DNA from: Cupriavidus basilensis
Lineage (GTDB): Bacteria > Pseudomonadota > Gammaproteobacteria > Burkholderiales > Burkholderiaceae
Direction of reading: 5' to 3'
Assembly (NCBI RefSeq): GCF_008801925.2
Contig: NZ_CP062804.1
Location: 806,001 to 870,000, forward strand
DNA length: 64,000 bases
Position numbers and translations under genes: made by a program. Positions 44,201 through 52,179 of the stretch are shown piece by piece. Positions within the stretch are counted from its first letter, which is position 1; each line of letters starts with the position of its first letter. Under the pieces are notes generated by a model, which was not told where the DNA came from, did not search any database, and worked only from the letters and a program-made list of their open reading frames with translations.

Positions 44201-44395
44201 GCCACCATCGCCATGCTGGGGCTGGTGCCTTTCCTGTTCTCCACCGGCCCGGGCTCCGAAGTGCAGCGCCCGCTGGCGGTGGTGGTGATCGGCGGGCTGA
44301 TCACCTCGACCCTGCTGACGCTGGTGATGGTGCCGACGTTGTATCGCTGGTTCGATAACCGCAAGCCGGACCCGATGAAGGACGTGCCGGTGTAA
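41276..44395 (+). CDS. CzcA/CusA-family heavy-metal efflux RND pump
   Basis: 1039 residues, full length, with twelve membrane helices in two halves. The N-terminus 'LKSLVEAAIKQRLVVCVLAVVLFFFGLRAATKLSVDAFPDVTNVQVQIATEATGRSPEEVERFVTVPVEMAMTGLPG' is diagnostic of the HME group. TM4 carries 'AIGLMVDGSVVVVEN' (A406 to N420): the proton-relay D412 is present, but the usual D-F-G of Zn/Co/Cd pumps is A-I-G and the D-A-A of Cu/Ag pumps is D-G-S. Substrate class is therefore uncertain. It exports a metal cation across both membranes with the two preceding proteins. Confidence 0.95.
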   Translation: MLKSLVEAAIKQRLVVCVLAVVLFFFGLRAATKLSVDAFPDVTNVQVQIATEATGRSPEEVERFVTVPVEMAMTGLPGLEEMRSLNKAGLSLITLVFTDATDVYFARQLVMERLIEVAGRMPEGVTPVLGPVSTGLGEVYQYTLDRADDGNRALTTEELSERRIAQDWVVRPLLRSIPGVAEINSQGGFVRQYQVLVNPDRMRHYQVTLQQVYQSLARNNANSGGGVLPHYAEQYLIRGVGLARGVEDIGSIVLKEVAGTPVYVRDVANVTIGHEVRQGALVKNGETESVGGIVMMMRGGNAKEVVSRVKARVAEINERGMLPGKLQIVPYYDRSELVDSALWTVTKVLLEGVVLVVIVLFLFLGDVRSSVIVLATLVLTPLMTFMVMNQVGLSANLMSLGGLAIAIGLMVDGSVVVVENAFERLGHRDKSGMSKTEILVKAVQEVATPVIVGVGIIILVFLPLMTLTGMEGKMFAPLAFTISIALAISLFLSLTLSPVLSSYLLKGGAEHDTWLIAFMKRHYLRMLHWALNNSRKTVIGAVVAFMATVAIVPLLGTSFIPEMKEGSIVPALDRVPNISLEESVKLEMEANKLVLSVPGVKSVVSGVGRGESPADPQGQNESTPIASLKDRDEWPDGWTQDDIANAIREKLKAIPGVQIVMAQPISDRVDEMVSGVRSDVAVKVFGDDLDKLRELAGEIARVAGGIQGSQDIRIERISGQQYLSIEIDRQAIARYGLNASDIHDIIEIAIGGKRATDIFEGERRFAAAVRLPEEFRDNVQAIRQLLVATPNGAQVPLQSVARIEVTDGPAQISREMAKRRVVVMINVKDRDLGGFVAELQQAADAKVKLPEGYYLEWGGQFQNMERAMGHLKIIVPVTIAAIFFLLFLLFNSVRFATLIITVLPFASIGGIIGLFVTGEYLSVPASVGFIALWGMAVLNGVVLVSYIRTLRDSGLSLDQAVIQGATQRFRPVMMTATIAMLGLVPFLFSTGPGSEVQRPLAVVVIGGLITSTLLTLVMVPTLYRWFDNRKPDPMKDVPV

Positions 44396-44420
44396 CGCGC
44401 AGACATCGTCCAGTCAGGCA

Positions 44421-44455
44421 ACGCCCCACGCGGTCCCGGTGGGGCGTTTTTCTTT
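44421..44455 (+). terminator. Rho-independent terminator of the metal-efflux operon
   Basis: Arms ACGCCCCAC (44421-44429) and GTGGGGCGT (44439-44447), loop with a nested CGG/CCG pair, followed by TTTTTCTTT. It closes the RND operon 26 bases after the stop. Confidence 0.92.
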
Positions 44456-44595
44456 GGGGCAGGCCGCAGCGCTAACGCATGACCGTATCCATTCGATATC
44501 ATGTGCCCTGCAGCGGGCCGGCGCGCACGCTACGGCATGGCGGCCGCACCGTGGTGACGGGGCGGCGATGCGCAGCGCGCCGAAGCCCTTTACCG

Positions 44596-44613
44596 CCCCC
44601 CCCCCCAAAAAAA
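44596..44613. repeat. C11 A7 homopolymer tract before an AraC gene
   Basis: Eleven consecutive C (44596-44606) are followed by seven A (44607-44613), just ahead of the ribosome-binding site AAAGGAA and the GTG at 44622. Such runs change length by slippage. Confidence 0.85.
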
Positions 44614-44621
44614 GGAATCGC

Positions 44622-45746
44622 GTGGCAGGCCCAGCATCAGCACAGATGGCGGCAGAACCCGAAACCGGTGCGCAGGCAGACGGCGCGACGCCGCCGCCGC
44701 AAGTGCATGTCCGGCTTGATGGGCGGGCACTTCCCGACGCCTGCGAACTCTGGCGCGCAGCGCTATCGCCGCTCTTTGACGTCGAGATTGGCGCCGCGTC
44801 CGGCGCTTTCTCGGCCGAGCTCAAGGGCGTCCATTTGGGCGACAGCCTGATCGCCAGCGTTGCGGGCTCCGTGGCGCATCGCTTCAAGCGGGGCAGCGTC
44901 GAGATCCGGCGCAGCAATATCGACCACATCCTGATCCAGCTTTACGTCTCGGGCGGCGTTCAGGGCGAGTATGGCAACCGGCCATTCCATGCGAGCGAGG
45001 GATCGATCAGCCTGCTCGACCTGGGGCGGACGCTGGATAGCCGCACGCCGGCGTTTTCAAACATCACCCTGACCGTGCCGCGCGACCGCCTTCCCGCCTC
45101 GCTGAGGAACTGCAACCTGCACGGCACCGTGCTGGATGCCGGCCAGGGTTCCACACGCTTGCTGGCGTCTCACCTGTCGCAACTCATGCTGGCCGGCGCC
45201 AGCCTGACAGCGCAGGAGATGGCTGCATCGGTCACCGCGGCGCTGATCATGCTGGAGGGCAGCGGCGCCAGGCTGCGCGATAGCGAGCCTGATGTGCAAA
45301 CGGCGGCGCGCCGCAGCATGCGCAAGCTGGTACGGCGCCATATCGAACAACATCTGGCCACGGAAGCGCTCTCGGCTGAGCAGGTTGCCAGCGTCTTTCG
45401 CTTGTCGCGAGCGAGCCTCTACCGGCTGTTCGAGAGCGACGGCGGCGTGAACGCCTACATCCAGGGCAGGCGGCTGGATCGCTGCTTCGATGAACTGGCC
45501 CGATCCAAGGGCAGCGGGCTCAGTATCGCCGAGCTGGCATATCGTTACGGCTATTCCAACGAGAGCACGTTCAGCCGCGCCTTTCGCCGCCGCTTCAGAC
45601 TGAGTCCGCGGGAGGTGCGCGCGCTCGCGGAGCGTCCCCGCAACAACTGGCCGACAGCGTCGGCCAACGGCAGCGAGGCCGCCACCATCAACGCATGGCT
45701 GGAGAGCCTCCGCGGCGAATTCACCGCCATCGGTGCCGGCGCCTGA
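44622..45746 (+). CDS. AraC-family transcriptional regulator
   Basis: 374 residues from GTG 44622, which has AGGA five bases upstream. The C-terminal double HTH is 'MRKLVRRHIEQHLATEALSAEQVASVFRLSRASLYRLFESDGGVNAYIQGRRLDRCFDELARSKGSGLSIAELAYRYGYSNESTFSRAFRRRFRLSPREVR', and residues about 40-200 are like the AraC-binding-like domain of the FeaR/HutC-like group. An upstream frame from 44439 also stays open through the C11A7 tract, so tract length could fuse or break a longer N-terminus. It is not in operon with the metal pump, from which a terminator separates it. Confidence 0.85.
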   Translation: MAGPASAQMAAEPETGAQADGATPPPQVHVRLDGRALPDACELWRAALSPLFDVEIGAASGAFSAELKGVHLGDSLIASVAGSVAHRFKRGSVEIRRSNIDHILIQLYVSGGVQGEYGNRPFHASEGSISLLDLGRTLDSRTPAFSNITLTVPRDRLPASLRNCNLHGTVLDAGQGSTRLLASHLSQLMLAGASLTAQEMAASVTAALIMLEGSGARLRDSEPDVQTAARRSMRKLVRRHIEQHLATEALSAEQVASVFRLSRASLYRLFESDGGVNAYIQGRRLDRCFDELARSKGSGLSIAELAYRYGYSNESTFSRAFRRRFRLSPREVRALAERPRNNWPTASANGSEAATINAWLESLRGEFTAIGAGA

Positions 45747-45892
45747 CTGCAAGGATTCAGCCCTCGATGTCGATTACCTGCCCGGCGCACTGCATGTAGC
45801 ACGCCAGGCAAGCGCCGTGACAACGACAGGGCCCAGGCAGCCGGGGTCTTCAAACGCGGCAAGAGGGCATGGCTCCGGCCGCGAAAGCCGGA

Positions 45893-46393
45893 TCAGCGCA
45901 CCTTGGGCTTGCCATACCGGATCGGGACATCGACCGCCGCCCCCGGCGCAAGGATTGTCTTGAGCTGCTCCCTGGCGCTGACCGCGTCCTGGAACGAAGC
46001 AAACGTCAACTGGCTGATGCGCATGTGGTCGAAGTACTCGACCCCGATTGCGGCGTGGCTTAGCTTGCCAATCGCTTGCTGGACTTCCTGGGTCGACACT
46101 TGCGAAACAACCACCTCGTTGCGGCTTTCTCCCACAACGCCGCGATCGTTGACGACCAGTGTCACCGCACTGCCCACGGCTCCTGCGTTCTTCGCCGTGG
46201 CCGAAGCCGAGGCCGGCAGCGTCTGGAGCGACTGGCTGCCAAGGCGAACGACCGTTGCACCCGCAAGGCTCTTCAATTGCGCGGGCGACAACTGCTGCCC
46301 AGCCACATAAGTCGACGCGCCTGCATAGCACAGCGTGGTGGCCAGTGCCGCGACGCCGCACAGCAAGACCCTGAAGGACAAATTCATTTTCAT
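45893..46393 (-). CDS. Small exported protein coupled to the subtilisin-like protease
   Basis: 166 residues from the third of three in-frame ATGs (46393), which has the best distance to GAGGAG; signal peptide 'NLSFRVLLCGVAALATTLCYAG'. The mature part ('YVAGQQLSPAQLKSLAGATVVRLGSQSL...VTLVVNDRGVVGESRNEVVVSQVSTQEVQQAIGKLSHAAIGVEYFDHMRISQLTFASFQDAVSAREQLKTIL') is mixed alpha/beta and reminiscent in size of subtilisin propeptide-like inhibitors, though no signature is seen. Only 20 bases separate it from the protease gene, so the pair is probably co-transcribed. An inhibitor or chaperone role is inference. Confidence 0.7.
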   Translation of the reverse strand: MKMNLSFRVLLCGVAALATTLCYAGASTYVAGQQLSPAQLKSLAGATVVRLGSQSLQTLPASASATAKNAGAVGSAVTLVVNDRGVVGESRNEVVVSQVSTQEVQQAIGKLSHAAIGVEYFDHMRISQLTFASFQDAVSAREQLKTILAPGAAVDVPIRYGKPKVR

Positions 46394-46413
46394 CATCATT
46401 CTCCTCGCCCCGT

Positions 46414-48366
46414 TTATTTCGCGGCAATCACACGGTATTCAACAGCCAAGGGCTTGCCGAGCTTGACGCTGACGCCATCGGCTTCCGGCTGGAAGCTGCT
46501 GCAAGTACCGGGCGCAGCGGTGGCTGGCATCACGCTGACCGCATACACCTCCCAATTCCCGGCGGCGTTCTCGCCATGGAATGCATAGCTGCCTAGCCCG
46601 TAGCTTTTCACTTCCGGCACGCCCGTGCTGTAGTAGCTGTTGTATGGAACAGCGAGTGCGGAAATGGTCCCGGAGGGCGACTTGACAAAGACGCCAACGC
46701 TGCCGACGCAGATGGAGCCGCTAAGTCTCAGCTGCAGGGCATCCACCTTGTCATTGCCGCCGACCGTGAACTGCCCCAGCTTCTGGACCGAGCCGTACTT
46801 GAGCTGGGTGCTATCGGCGAACGCCTTGGTGAAGTCGCCAATGGCCAGTGTTGCGGGCTTGTAGGCACTGTATGCCTTCGCCAGCCTGACGGCCGCCGCG
46901 GCATCCGCCAGGCCGAAGCCGTACCAGTTCGAGTAGTAGTTGCCCGCGGCATTCTTTTGCCAGCCCAGGTCCAGCCGTGCCGTTTGGCTGCCATCGACGA
47001 GGCTGGGGTCTTCGCTGGCGGTGAATGTTCCCTGCTTCAGGTCAAGCCGGAGATTCCGGTTGTTGCGCGAGCCATAGTCCGGATCGATTCTCCTGGCGGT
47101 GACGCGAAGAATCTCGCGCACGTCGCGCCACGTCAGGTTTGGATTTGCCGCCAGCATCAGGGAAACCACCCCTGAAATGGTCGGGGTGGCGGCCGAGGTG
47201 CCATTCATGCTGGAATAGTCGCAGTTCGCGTTATCTTTCTTGTTGGTTGCGCTGCCGCCAATGCTGAATGCGTTGGTGAGTTCCAGGAAGTTGCGGCTAT
47301 AGCCTCTCGCGCAAGAGCTCAGGTCGGTCGAGAAGATCATCGGGCCGGAGCCGAGCTCTCCGTATTGCCCCGCTTCGCCGAATTCACCGCCAAGCCCGGT
47401 GATCCAGTTGACCGCCCCGGCGTTGGAGTAGCTTGACTTGATGCCCTTGGCGTTGGCCGCGCCGACCAGGATGACGCCTGGCTCCAGCGCCTCTGTGTCG
47501 TTCGCGGGATTCTCGCAACTGATGACGCCGCTTATCCCATCGATATCGGGGCAGAACCTGGGATTGTCGCCCCCGGTGTTGTTGTACTCATTGCCTGAAG
47601 CCTTCACCATGACCAGGCCCTTGCCGCTTCTCAGGTTTGGAAAGGCCCTGATGACGGAGCTGCTTCCGGATTCGGTGTCGTACTCGTCCGGCACCACGGG
47701 ATTGCCTCCGTACGACGCATTGATGATGTGGGCGTTCCTGGACCAGTCGGCACCGCCGTAGGCCTGCAAGATATTGGCATTCGCGGTGCCGATGAAACGC
47801 GCGCCGCCCAGGGTCGCGCGGGGCGCGATGCCAATCACGCCTTTCCCGTTCTGCGCTGCGCTGATAATGCCGGCGACATGGGTGCCATGTGCCTCCTTAA
47901 TGTTCTCGGGGATATTGGCGGGCGTGGGGTTGTTGGTGCCGTCGTCAAAGTTGTAGGTCATCAACCTGTTCACATTGGCGGCCAGGTCCTCATTGCCGAT
48001 ATCGACGCCGTCGTCGAGCACCAGGACATTGACGCCCTGGCCCTTGATGCCCGCGGCATGCACGTCTTCCACGTTGAGATCGGTGACGCCATCCGCGATC
48101 CCGGAGAAAGACTTGAAGTAGCTGGTGGCCTGCCTGAGCGCCCATTGGTAGATGTAGAGCGGCTCCGTGGCCCCGGTCTGGCAGGCGAACTTTGCATCCA
48201 CGCCGGTTTCGGCGCAGGCGGATGCCGGGGGCACTGGCGTTGGCGTGGGCGCGGCGGGCGTCTGAGCGTTCGCGGCCGCGTTCTCTGGATTGTCGCCCCC
48301 GCATGCCGCGAGCGCGGCGGCGGCCAGGAGTGTCAGCGATATTAATGTCGTCCTACTTTTCAACAT
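46414..48366 (-). CDS. S8 (subtilisin-like) serine protease lipoprotein with P domain
   Basis: 650 residues from ATG 48366. The lipobox L-A-A-C22 indicates lipid anchoring, then a Pro/Thr-rich linker. The catalytic triad is visible: D118 in 'VLVLDDGVD', H160 in 'EAHGTHVAG', S391 in 'MNGTSAATPTISG', with the oxyanion Asn region 'KASGNEYNNTG'. Residues about 515-645 resemble a proprotein-convertase P domain ('VDALQLRLSGSICVGSVGVFVKSPSGT...YAFHGENAAGNWEVYAVSVMP'). It presumably cleaves proteins at the cell surface. GGCGGGA lies before the ATG; a TTG at 48384 would add six residues. A small exported partner gene follows. Confidence 0.93.
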   Translation of the reverse strand: MLKSRTTLISLTLLAAAALAACGGDNPENAAANAQTPAAPTPTPVPPASACAETGVDAKFACQTGATEPLYIYQWALRQATSYFKSFSGIADGVTDLNVEDVHAAGIKGQGVNVLVLDDGVDIGNEDLAANVNRLMTYNFDDGTNNPTPANIPENIKEAHGTHVAGIISAAQNGKGVIGIAPRATLGGARFIGTANANILQAYGGADWSRNAHIINASYGGNPVVPDEYDTESGSSSVIRAFPNLRSGKGLVMVKASGNEYNNTGGDNPRFCPDIDGISGVISCENPANDTEALEPGVILVGAANAKGIKSSYSNAGAVNWITGLGGEFGEAGQYGELGSGPMIFSTDLSSCARGYSRNFLELTNAFSIGGSATNKKDNANCDYSSMNGTSAATPTISGVVSLMLAANPNLTWRDVREILRVTARRIDPDYGSRNNRNLRLDLKQGTFTASEDPSLVDGSQTARLDLGWQKNAAGNYYSNWYGFGLADAAAAVRLAKAYSAYKPATLAIGDFTKAFADSTQLKYGSVQKLGQFTVGGNDKVDALQLRLSGSICVGSVGVFVKSPSGTISALAVPYNSYYSTGVPEVKSYGLGSYAFHGENAAGNWEVYAVSVMPATAAPGTCSSFQPEADGVSVKLGKPLAVEYRVIAAK

Positions 48367-48748
48367 GAGATTTCCCGCCTTCAATATTGTGTTTTCAGTA
48401 CGCTATGGCTCGTGCCGGGCGCATCCCGCAGGAACTGCATGGGCTCAGCCAGCCGCGGCGCGCTGCGCCGCGCACAAGCTGCGCTGCCGGGCTGCTATCG
48501 AGAACCCTTGGGATGGCCTGGTCGCGTGCCACGCAGGCCCGGGCCGCGCTCTTGCTGGAAGGGTGGCGCGTACCACGAACCGGCGCCAATTTTTGCAGAG
48601 TTATCGTTTCGTCACTTGACGCTGTGTCTCACAAAAACCGACGTTCTGTCTCACATGAGGGGGCGGGGCGGTGTTCAACGGGGAGGTTGCCCGTGGCGGC
48701 CATGATTCAGGATGGCGATCGTTTCCATCGTTGTGCCGAGTGTGATTG
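48367..48748. other. Spacer upstream of the protease gene
   Basis: No gene recognised. It must hold the promoter of the protease operon. A repeated TGTCTCACA element occurs twice (near 48622 and 48645). Several short open frames are Arg-rich and not convincing. Confidence 0.45.
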
Positions 48749-48835
48749 CTAAGCGGATAGGCCCAGCTGGCGTAGCAGGAAATCGATCAGGACGCGCACA
48801 CGCCGCGGCATGTGGCGATTTGAAGGGAAGCTCCT
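48749..48835 (-). pseudogene. LysR-family regulator remnant (last ~25 residues)
   Basis: The minus strand from about 48822 to the TAG at 48749-48751 reads 'PSNRHMPRRVRVLIDFLLRQLGLSA', the standard end of LysR effector domains (Y-P-S-x-R-H-x-x-x-x-V-R-x-x-I-D-F-L). Nothing upstream continues the gene in frame. It is a fossil of a lost regulator. Confidence 0.65.
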
Positions 48836-49084
48836 TCGCCCGCTACGAACTCGCGGTCACCGATTGCGCCAACGGACGTTCCTGTCCTGGCTCGCGCATT
48901 GGCCGAGCGAGCACAGTAGAATCGATATCCTGATCGATGACGTCTGAGCCAATCACGATGCTCCCACTGGTCCCATTCCGTCCATGGAGCGACCCGAGGC
49001 GACCACGGCGATCGCTCGGGAATGGCTATTGGACAGGTTTCGCGGCCGCAACTAACGCAACGCAGCCGCCACAGCCTCACTGCC

Positions 49085-50806
49085 TCACTGCATCGACTTC
49101 AGGTCCCCGATGCGGATCAGCATCTCGGTGAACATCTGCATGTCCAGGTCCAGGTCGGCGACTTCCTTGTACTCCTTGGCGTTGTGCGCGGTGTACTTCT
49201 TGCCGGGCATGGCGGGGCCGAAGTTGATGGCATTCGGCATCAGCTTGGCGGTGGTGCTGCCTGCGGTGGGCACGGGCTTGGCTTCCAGCCCCGTGGTGTC
49301 GCCGAAGATGTTGAGCAGCGTGGACAGCCACGCGCCTTTAGGATCGCGCGCCATCCAGTCGCCCTGGTCGTGGCTGATGGTCACCGTTGCGTGGTTGGCG
49401 GCGGCCCAGGCGTTGATCTTGTCGGCTACGGCCTTGGACAGGGCTTGCGGCGTGTTGCCGCGCGGCATGCGCACGTTGGTAGTCACTTCCAGCTGGCCGT
49501 TTTTCTCCTGGACGAGATTGGGCGACAGGGTGAGCGGGCCCATGAAGTCGTCCTTGTAGGCCACGCCCATCTTCTCGCCGAGGTAGCCCGTGCCATACAG
49601 GTCGTCGAGGTACTTCGCTGCACGCGCGTAGTGGTTGTCGGCCAGCGCGATGCCGGATTCCCGCAGGAACAGCGTCAGGCGCGGCAGGGGATTCACGCCT
49701 TCCTCAGGCCGCGAGCCGTGGGCGGAACTGCCGGTGACCTTGACCTCCAGGCTGTCGGCGCGTGGGGTAATATCGATGGCGAACTTGCCCTGCGGCGCGT
49801 ATTTCTCGATAAAGGCGGTGCGTGCTGCTTCGAGCCGGGCGCGGGCCGCGTTCAGGTCGCCGCCCTTGAGTTGCGCGCTCGCGGTCTGCGGCACGGCGTT
49901 GGCGGCCGCCGCGCCGCTCATGCCGACGATGGCGGTGGCGTTGCCGTCGGTGGCCTGCACGGGGAAAAACACCTTCAGGCTGCCCGAGCCTTTCTCGGCC
50001 ACCACGGCGGGGTATTTGCTGTCGAGCACGATGTTGTACTCGGGCAGCTTGGTGTGCTGCCGGTAGTACTTCATGCCATCGCCACCCGTTTCCTCGGTGG
50101 TCTCGATCATCAGCCGGATGGTGCGGTTGAGCTTCAGCCCGCTTTCCTTCACGGTCTTCATCGCATACAGCACGGTGGCAATCGAGCCCTTGTCGTCGAT
50201 GGTGCCACGGCCATACAGATAATCACCCACGCGCGTGACCTTGAACGGATCGAGCTTGGTGCCGTCGTCCAGCACCCATTCGTCCGCCACGACAGGGACG
50301 ACGTCGGCGTGGGTGAGCAAGCCGAATTCTTCCTTGCCGGTGCCCGGCAGCGTGACTTCGAACACGCGGTTGTCCACGTTGCGGAAGGTGAGGCCGAAGT
50401 CCTTGGCCATGCCTTCCACCAGGTTGCCGAAGGCGATGATGGCGGGGTTCTCGTGCTGCGGGATCTTGTCGTCGCGCACGGTGCGCAAGGCCACCATGCG
50501 CTCGATGGCGCTGATCACCGCCTGGTGGTTGTGAATCCGGTTATAGAGGCCGAGCAAGCGTCCGATGTTGGTCAGGTCGTCGCCGTGCAGCGGGGCGTGC
50601 TTTCGATAGGCGGTGACACTGCCTGCCAGCGAGGGATCGGCCTTGGCTGCGGCACTCAGGAATGCGTCGAAATCGGCTGGCGGGCTGGCCTGCGCGGCGG
50701 CGGCTAGTGCGTCAAGGCCGGGTTTCTTCAGCGTGTCCGCGACGGCGGGCTGCCCCACGGCCAGCGTGAGCAGGGCAAGCGATGCGAGCAAGGTCGAGCG
50801 TTTCAT
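49085..50806 (-). CDS. Exported M20-family dipeptidase
   Basis: 573 residues from ATG 50806 (GGGAG upstream). Signal peptide 'RSTLLASLALLTLAVGQPAVA'. The metal-binding landmarks of M20 are present: 'GLLTHADVVPVVADEW' (His/Asp), 'YGRGTIDDKGSIATVLYAMK' (G-R-G-x-x-D-D-K-G), 'ETTEETGGDGMKYY' (catalytic Glu-Glu), 'VLDSKYPAVVAEKG', and the dimerisation-domain His in 'SSAHGSRPEEGVNP'. It resembles PepV/Xaa-His dipeptidases that need two zinc ions. It probably hydrolyses small peptides in the periplasm. It stands after two minus-strand genes with short gaps. Confidence 0.93.
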   Translation of the reverse strand: MKRSTLLASLALLTLAVGQPAVADTLKKPGLDALAAAAQASPPADFDAFLSAAAKADPSLAGSVTAYRKHAPLHGDDLTNIGRLLGLYNRIHNHQAVISAIERMVALRTVRDDKIPQHENPAIIAFGNLVEGMAKDFGLTFRNVDNRVFEVTLPGTGKEEFGLLTHADVVPVVADEWVLDDGTKLDPFKVTRVGDYLYGRGTIDDKGSIATVLYAMKTVKESGLKLNRTIRLMIETTEETGGDGMKYYRQHTKLPEYNIVLDSKYPAVVAEKGSGSLKVFFPVQATDGNATAIVGMSGAAAANAVPQTASAQLKGGDLNAARARLEAARTAFIEKYAPQGKFAIDITPRADSLEVKVTGSSAHGSRPEEGVNPLPRLTLFLRESGIALADNHYARAAKYLDDLYGTGYLGEKMGVAYKDDFMGPLTLSPNLVQEKNGQLEVTTNVRMPRGNTPQALSKAVADKINAWAAANHATVTISHDQGDWMARDPKGAWLSTLLNIFGDTTGLEAKPVPTAGSTTAKLMPNAINFGPAMPGKKYTAHNAKEYKEVADLDLDMQMFTEMLIRIGDLKSMQ

Positions 50807-50892
50807 GGGCAGGGCTCCCAAAAAACGGAGGATGTTCGCATGAGTTGGCCAACTGGTGCAAATCCCGCCAGGCGCCTGGCAGCCGCGGCGCG

Positions 50893-51159
50893 CTATTTCC
50901 TGCCGACCATGTACTTCACGCCTTGTGGCCCGTAGCGCTCAGAATGCGCTTCGTTGGCGCGCAAGTGGAATTCATCCCCGGCCCGGAAGGCTTGTTCCTC
51001 GCCTTCGGTCGCCAGGTAAAGCATGCCTTCGAGAATCAGCGCCCTGGCTTCGAAGGGATGCGCATGGACGCCAAGAGATCCGTTAGCCTCACGGGTGACG
51101 GTGACGACTTCCCGGAACCCCTCGCGGGCGAGGAGACCGGCAAAGGCTTCAGGATCCAT
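50893..51159 (-). CDS. Small cupin-domain protein
   Basis: 88 residues: 'VVTVTREANGSLGVHAHPFEARALILEGMLYLATEGEEQAFRAGDEFHLRANEAHSERYGPQGVKYMVGRK' is a single cupin barrel, with the metal-binding motif 1 reduced to H-A-H-P-F-E and a His in motif 2 ('AHSERYG'). Function unknown; such small cupins often bind metal or act as a sensor. It is upstream of the dipeptidase gene on the same strand. Confidence 0.85.
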   Translation of the reverse strand: MDPEAFAGLLAREGFREVVTVTREANGSLGVHAHPFEARALILEGMLYLATEGEEQAFRAGDEFHLRANEAHSERYGPQGVKYMVGRK

Positions 51160-51237
51160 GGCTGCTCCCTGTCCGTGCGCTTGGTTCGGTCTTTGAATAT
51201 AGGCGTAATCCGTAGGCCCGGCGCATGGCCCTGGTGG

Positions 51238-52179
51238 CTACATGGCCTGGGGTACGAAATCGGATCGGTGTTGCCGCGCGTCCCTCAGGTCAGGGTGGTG
51301 ATGGCGTTGGGCAGGATATCCGCCGCCTGGCAGTCCGCCGGAGGCACTCCCGGCCAACAGCGCATTCAGGCTCTCCGGCAATCTGCCCTGACCGCATGCC
51401 GCCGCGCGATGGTGATCGAAGTCGCTCGGCGCCAGGCTAGCGCCGAGCAGCTCGCCGAACGCGTTGAGCTGCACGTCGGAGGTCAGCCCCGCGCTGCCGG
51501 CGAGGGCGGGGCAGAGGATCCACGTGGTGCCATCTCGCTTGTAGATCTGCAGGGTCCTTACCTGGTCTGCGGGCTGCAGTTGCCGCTCTTCACATGCGAC
51601 CTGCTCGAGTCCAAATGCGCGTACGAAGTCGTCAGCCTGGCGATAGCCGATGCAGACGACCACCTTGGGCCGCCAGTGCGCGCAGAGCGTACGCAGGAAG
51701 CGGAATCGCCCGCCATGCCGGCACAGGTCCAGGTAGCGATCCTTGGGCACGAGCTCGGACTGGCCGCGGAACACCTTGGACCAGGGTGTCAGGCCATCGA
51801 GCATGACAGGCAGGGGAAACAGGTTCAGCTTGAATTGCGCGCCGTCGGGTGCGTAGAGCTCGTCCCGGTAGTACGCCTTCCAGTCATTGTCATCCAGGCG
51901 GATACCGAGCGCTTGCGCGCGCGCCGCGGCCATGATGCGGGCAATGCGCTGGTGGTTCAGCCATTTGCCCATGTCTTCCCGATGTTTCGCGCGAAACGCT
52001 GCATCCCATGCCGGTGGCTCCGTGCGCGGCCGTAACGGCCCCGCCAGGCGCTCGTACCAGGGATGCGGGCTTCTGTCGCAGATCCAGATACTGGCCCTCG
52101 GGTTTCCGCCTTCCATCCCTACGTACGAGGCAAAGTAATTGTCCAGTTCCTGACGCGTGAATACCCCTGTGTGCTGCAC
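51238..52179 (-). CDS. Uracil-DNA-glycosylase-fold-like protein, unknown
   Basis: 313 residues from GTG 52179, which has GGTAGGGGG upstream; a GTG at 52225-52227 would add 16 residues. The N-terminal 'LDNYFASYVGMEGGNPRASIWICDRSP', the central 'WRPKVVVCIGYRQADDFVRAFG' and 'ILCPALAGSAGLTSDVQLNAFGELLG' recall hypothetical UDG-superfamily proteins. The usual I-C-G-x-E-x-G-G element after the first strand is replaced by 'ICDRSPHPWYERLAGPLRPR', so catalysis is doubtful. The last 55 residues are His/Gly/Ala/Arg-rich and do not fit the fold, as if the true end were lost. Moderately sure. Confidence 0.6.
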   Translation of the reverse strand: MQHTGVFTRQELDNYFASYVGMEGGNPRASIWICDRSPHPWYERLAGPLRPRTEPPAWDAAFRAKHREDMGKWLNHQRIARIMAAARAQALGIRLDDNDWKAYYRDELYAPDGAQFKLNLFPLPVMLDGLTPWSKVFRGQSELVPKDRYLDLCRHGGRFRFLRTLCAHWRPKVVVCIGYRQADDFVRAFGLEQVACEERQLQPADQVRTLQIYKRDGTTWILCPALAGSAGLTSDVQLNAFGELLGASLAPSDFDHHRAAACGQGRLPESLNALLAGSASGGLPGGGYPAQRHHHPDLRDARQHRSDFVPQAM

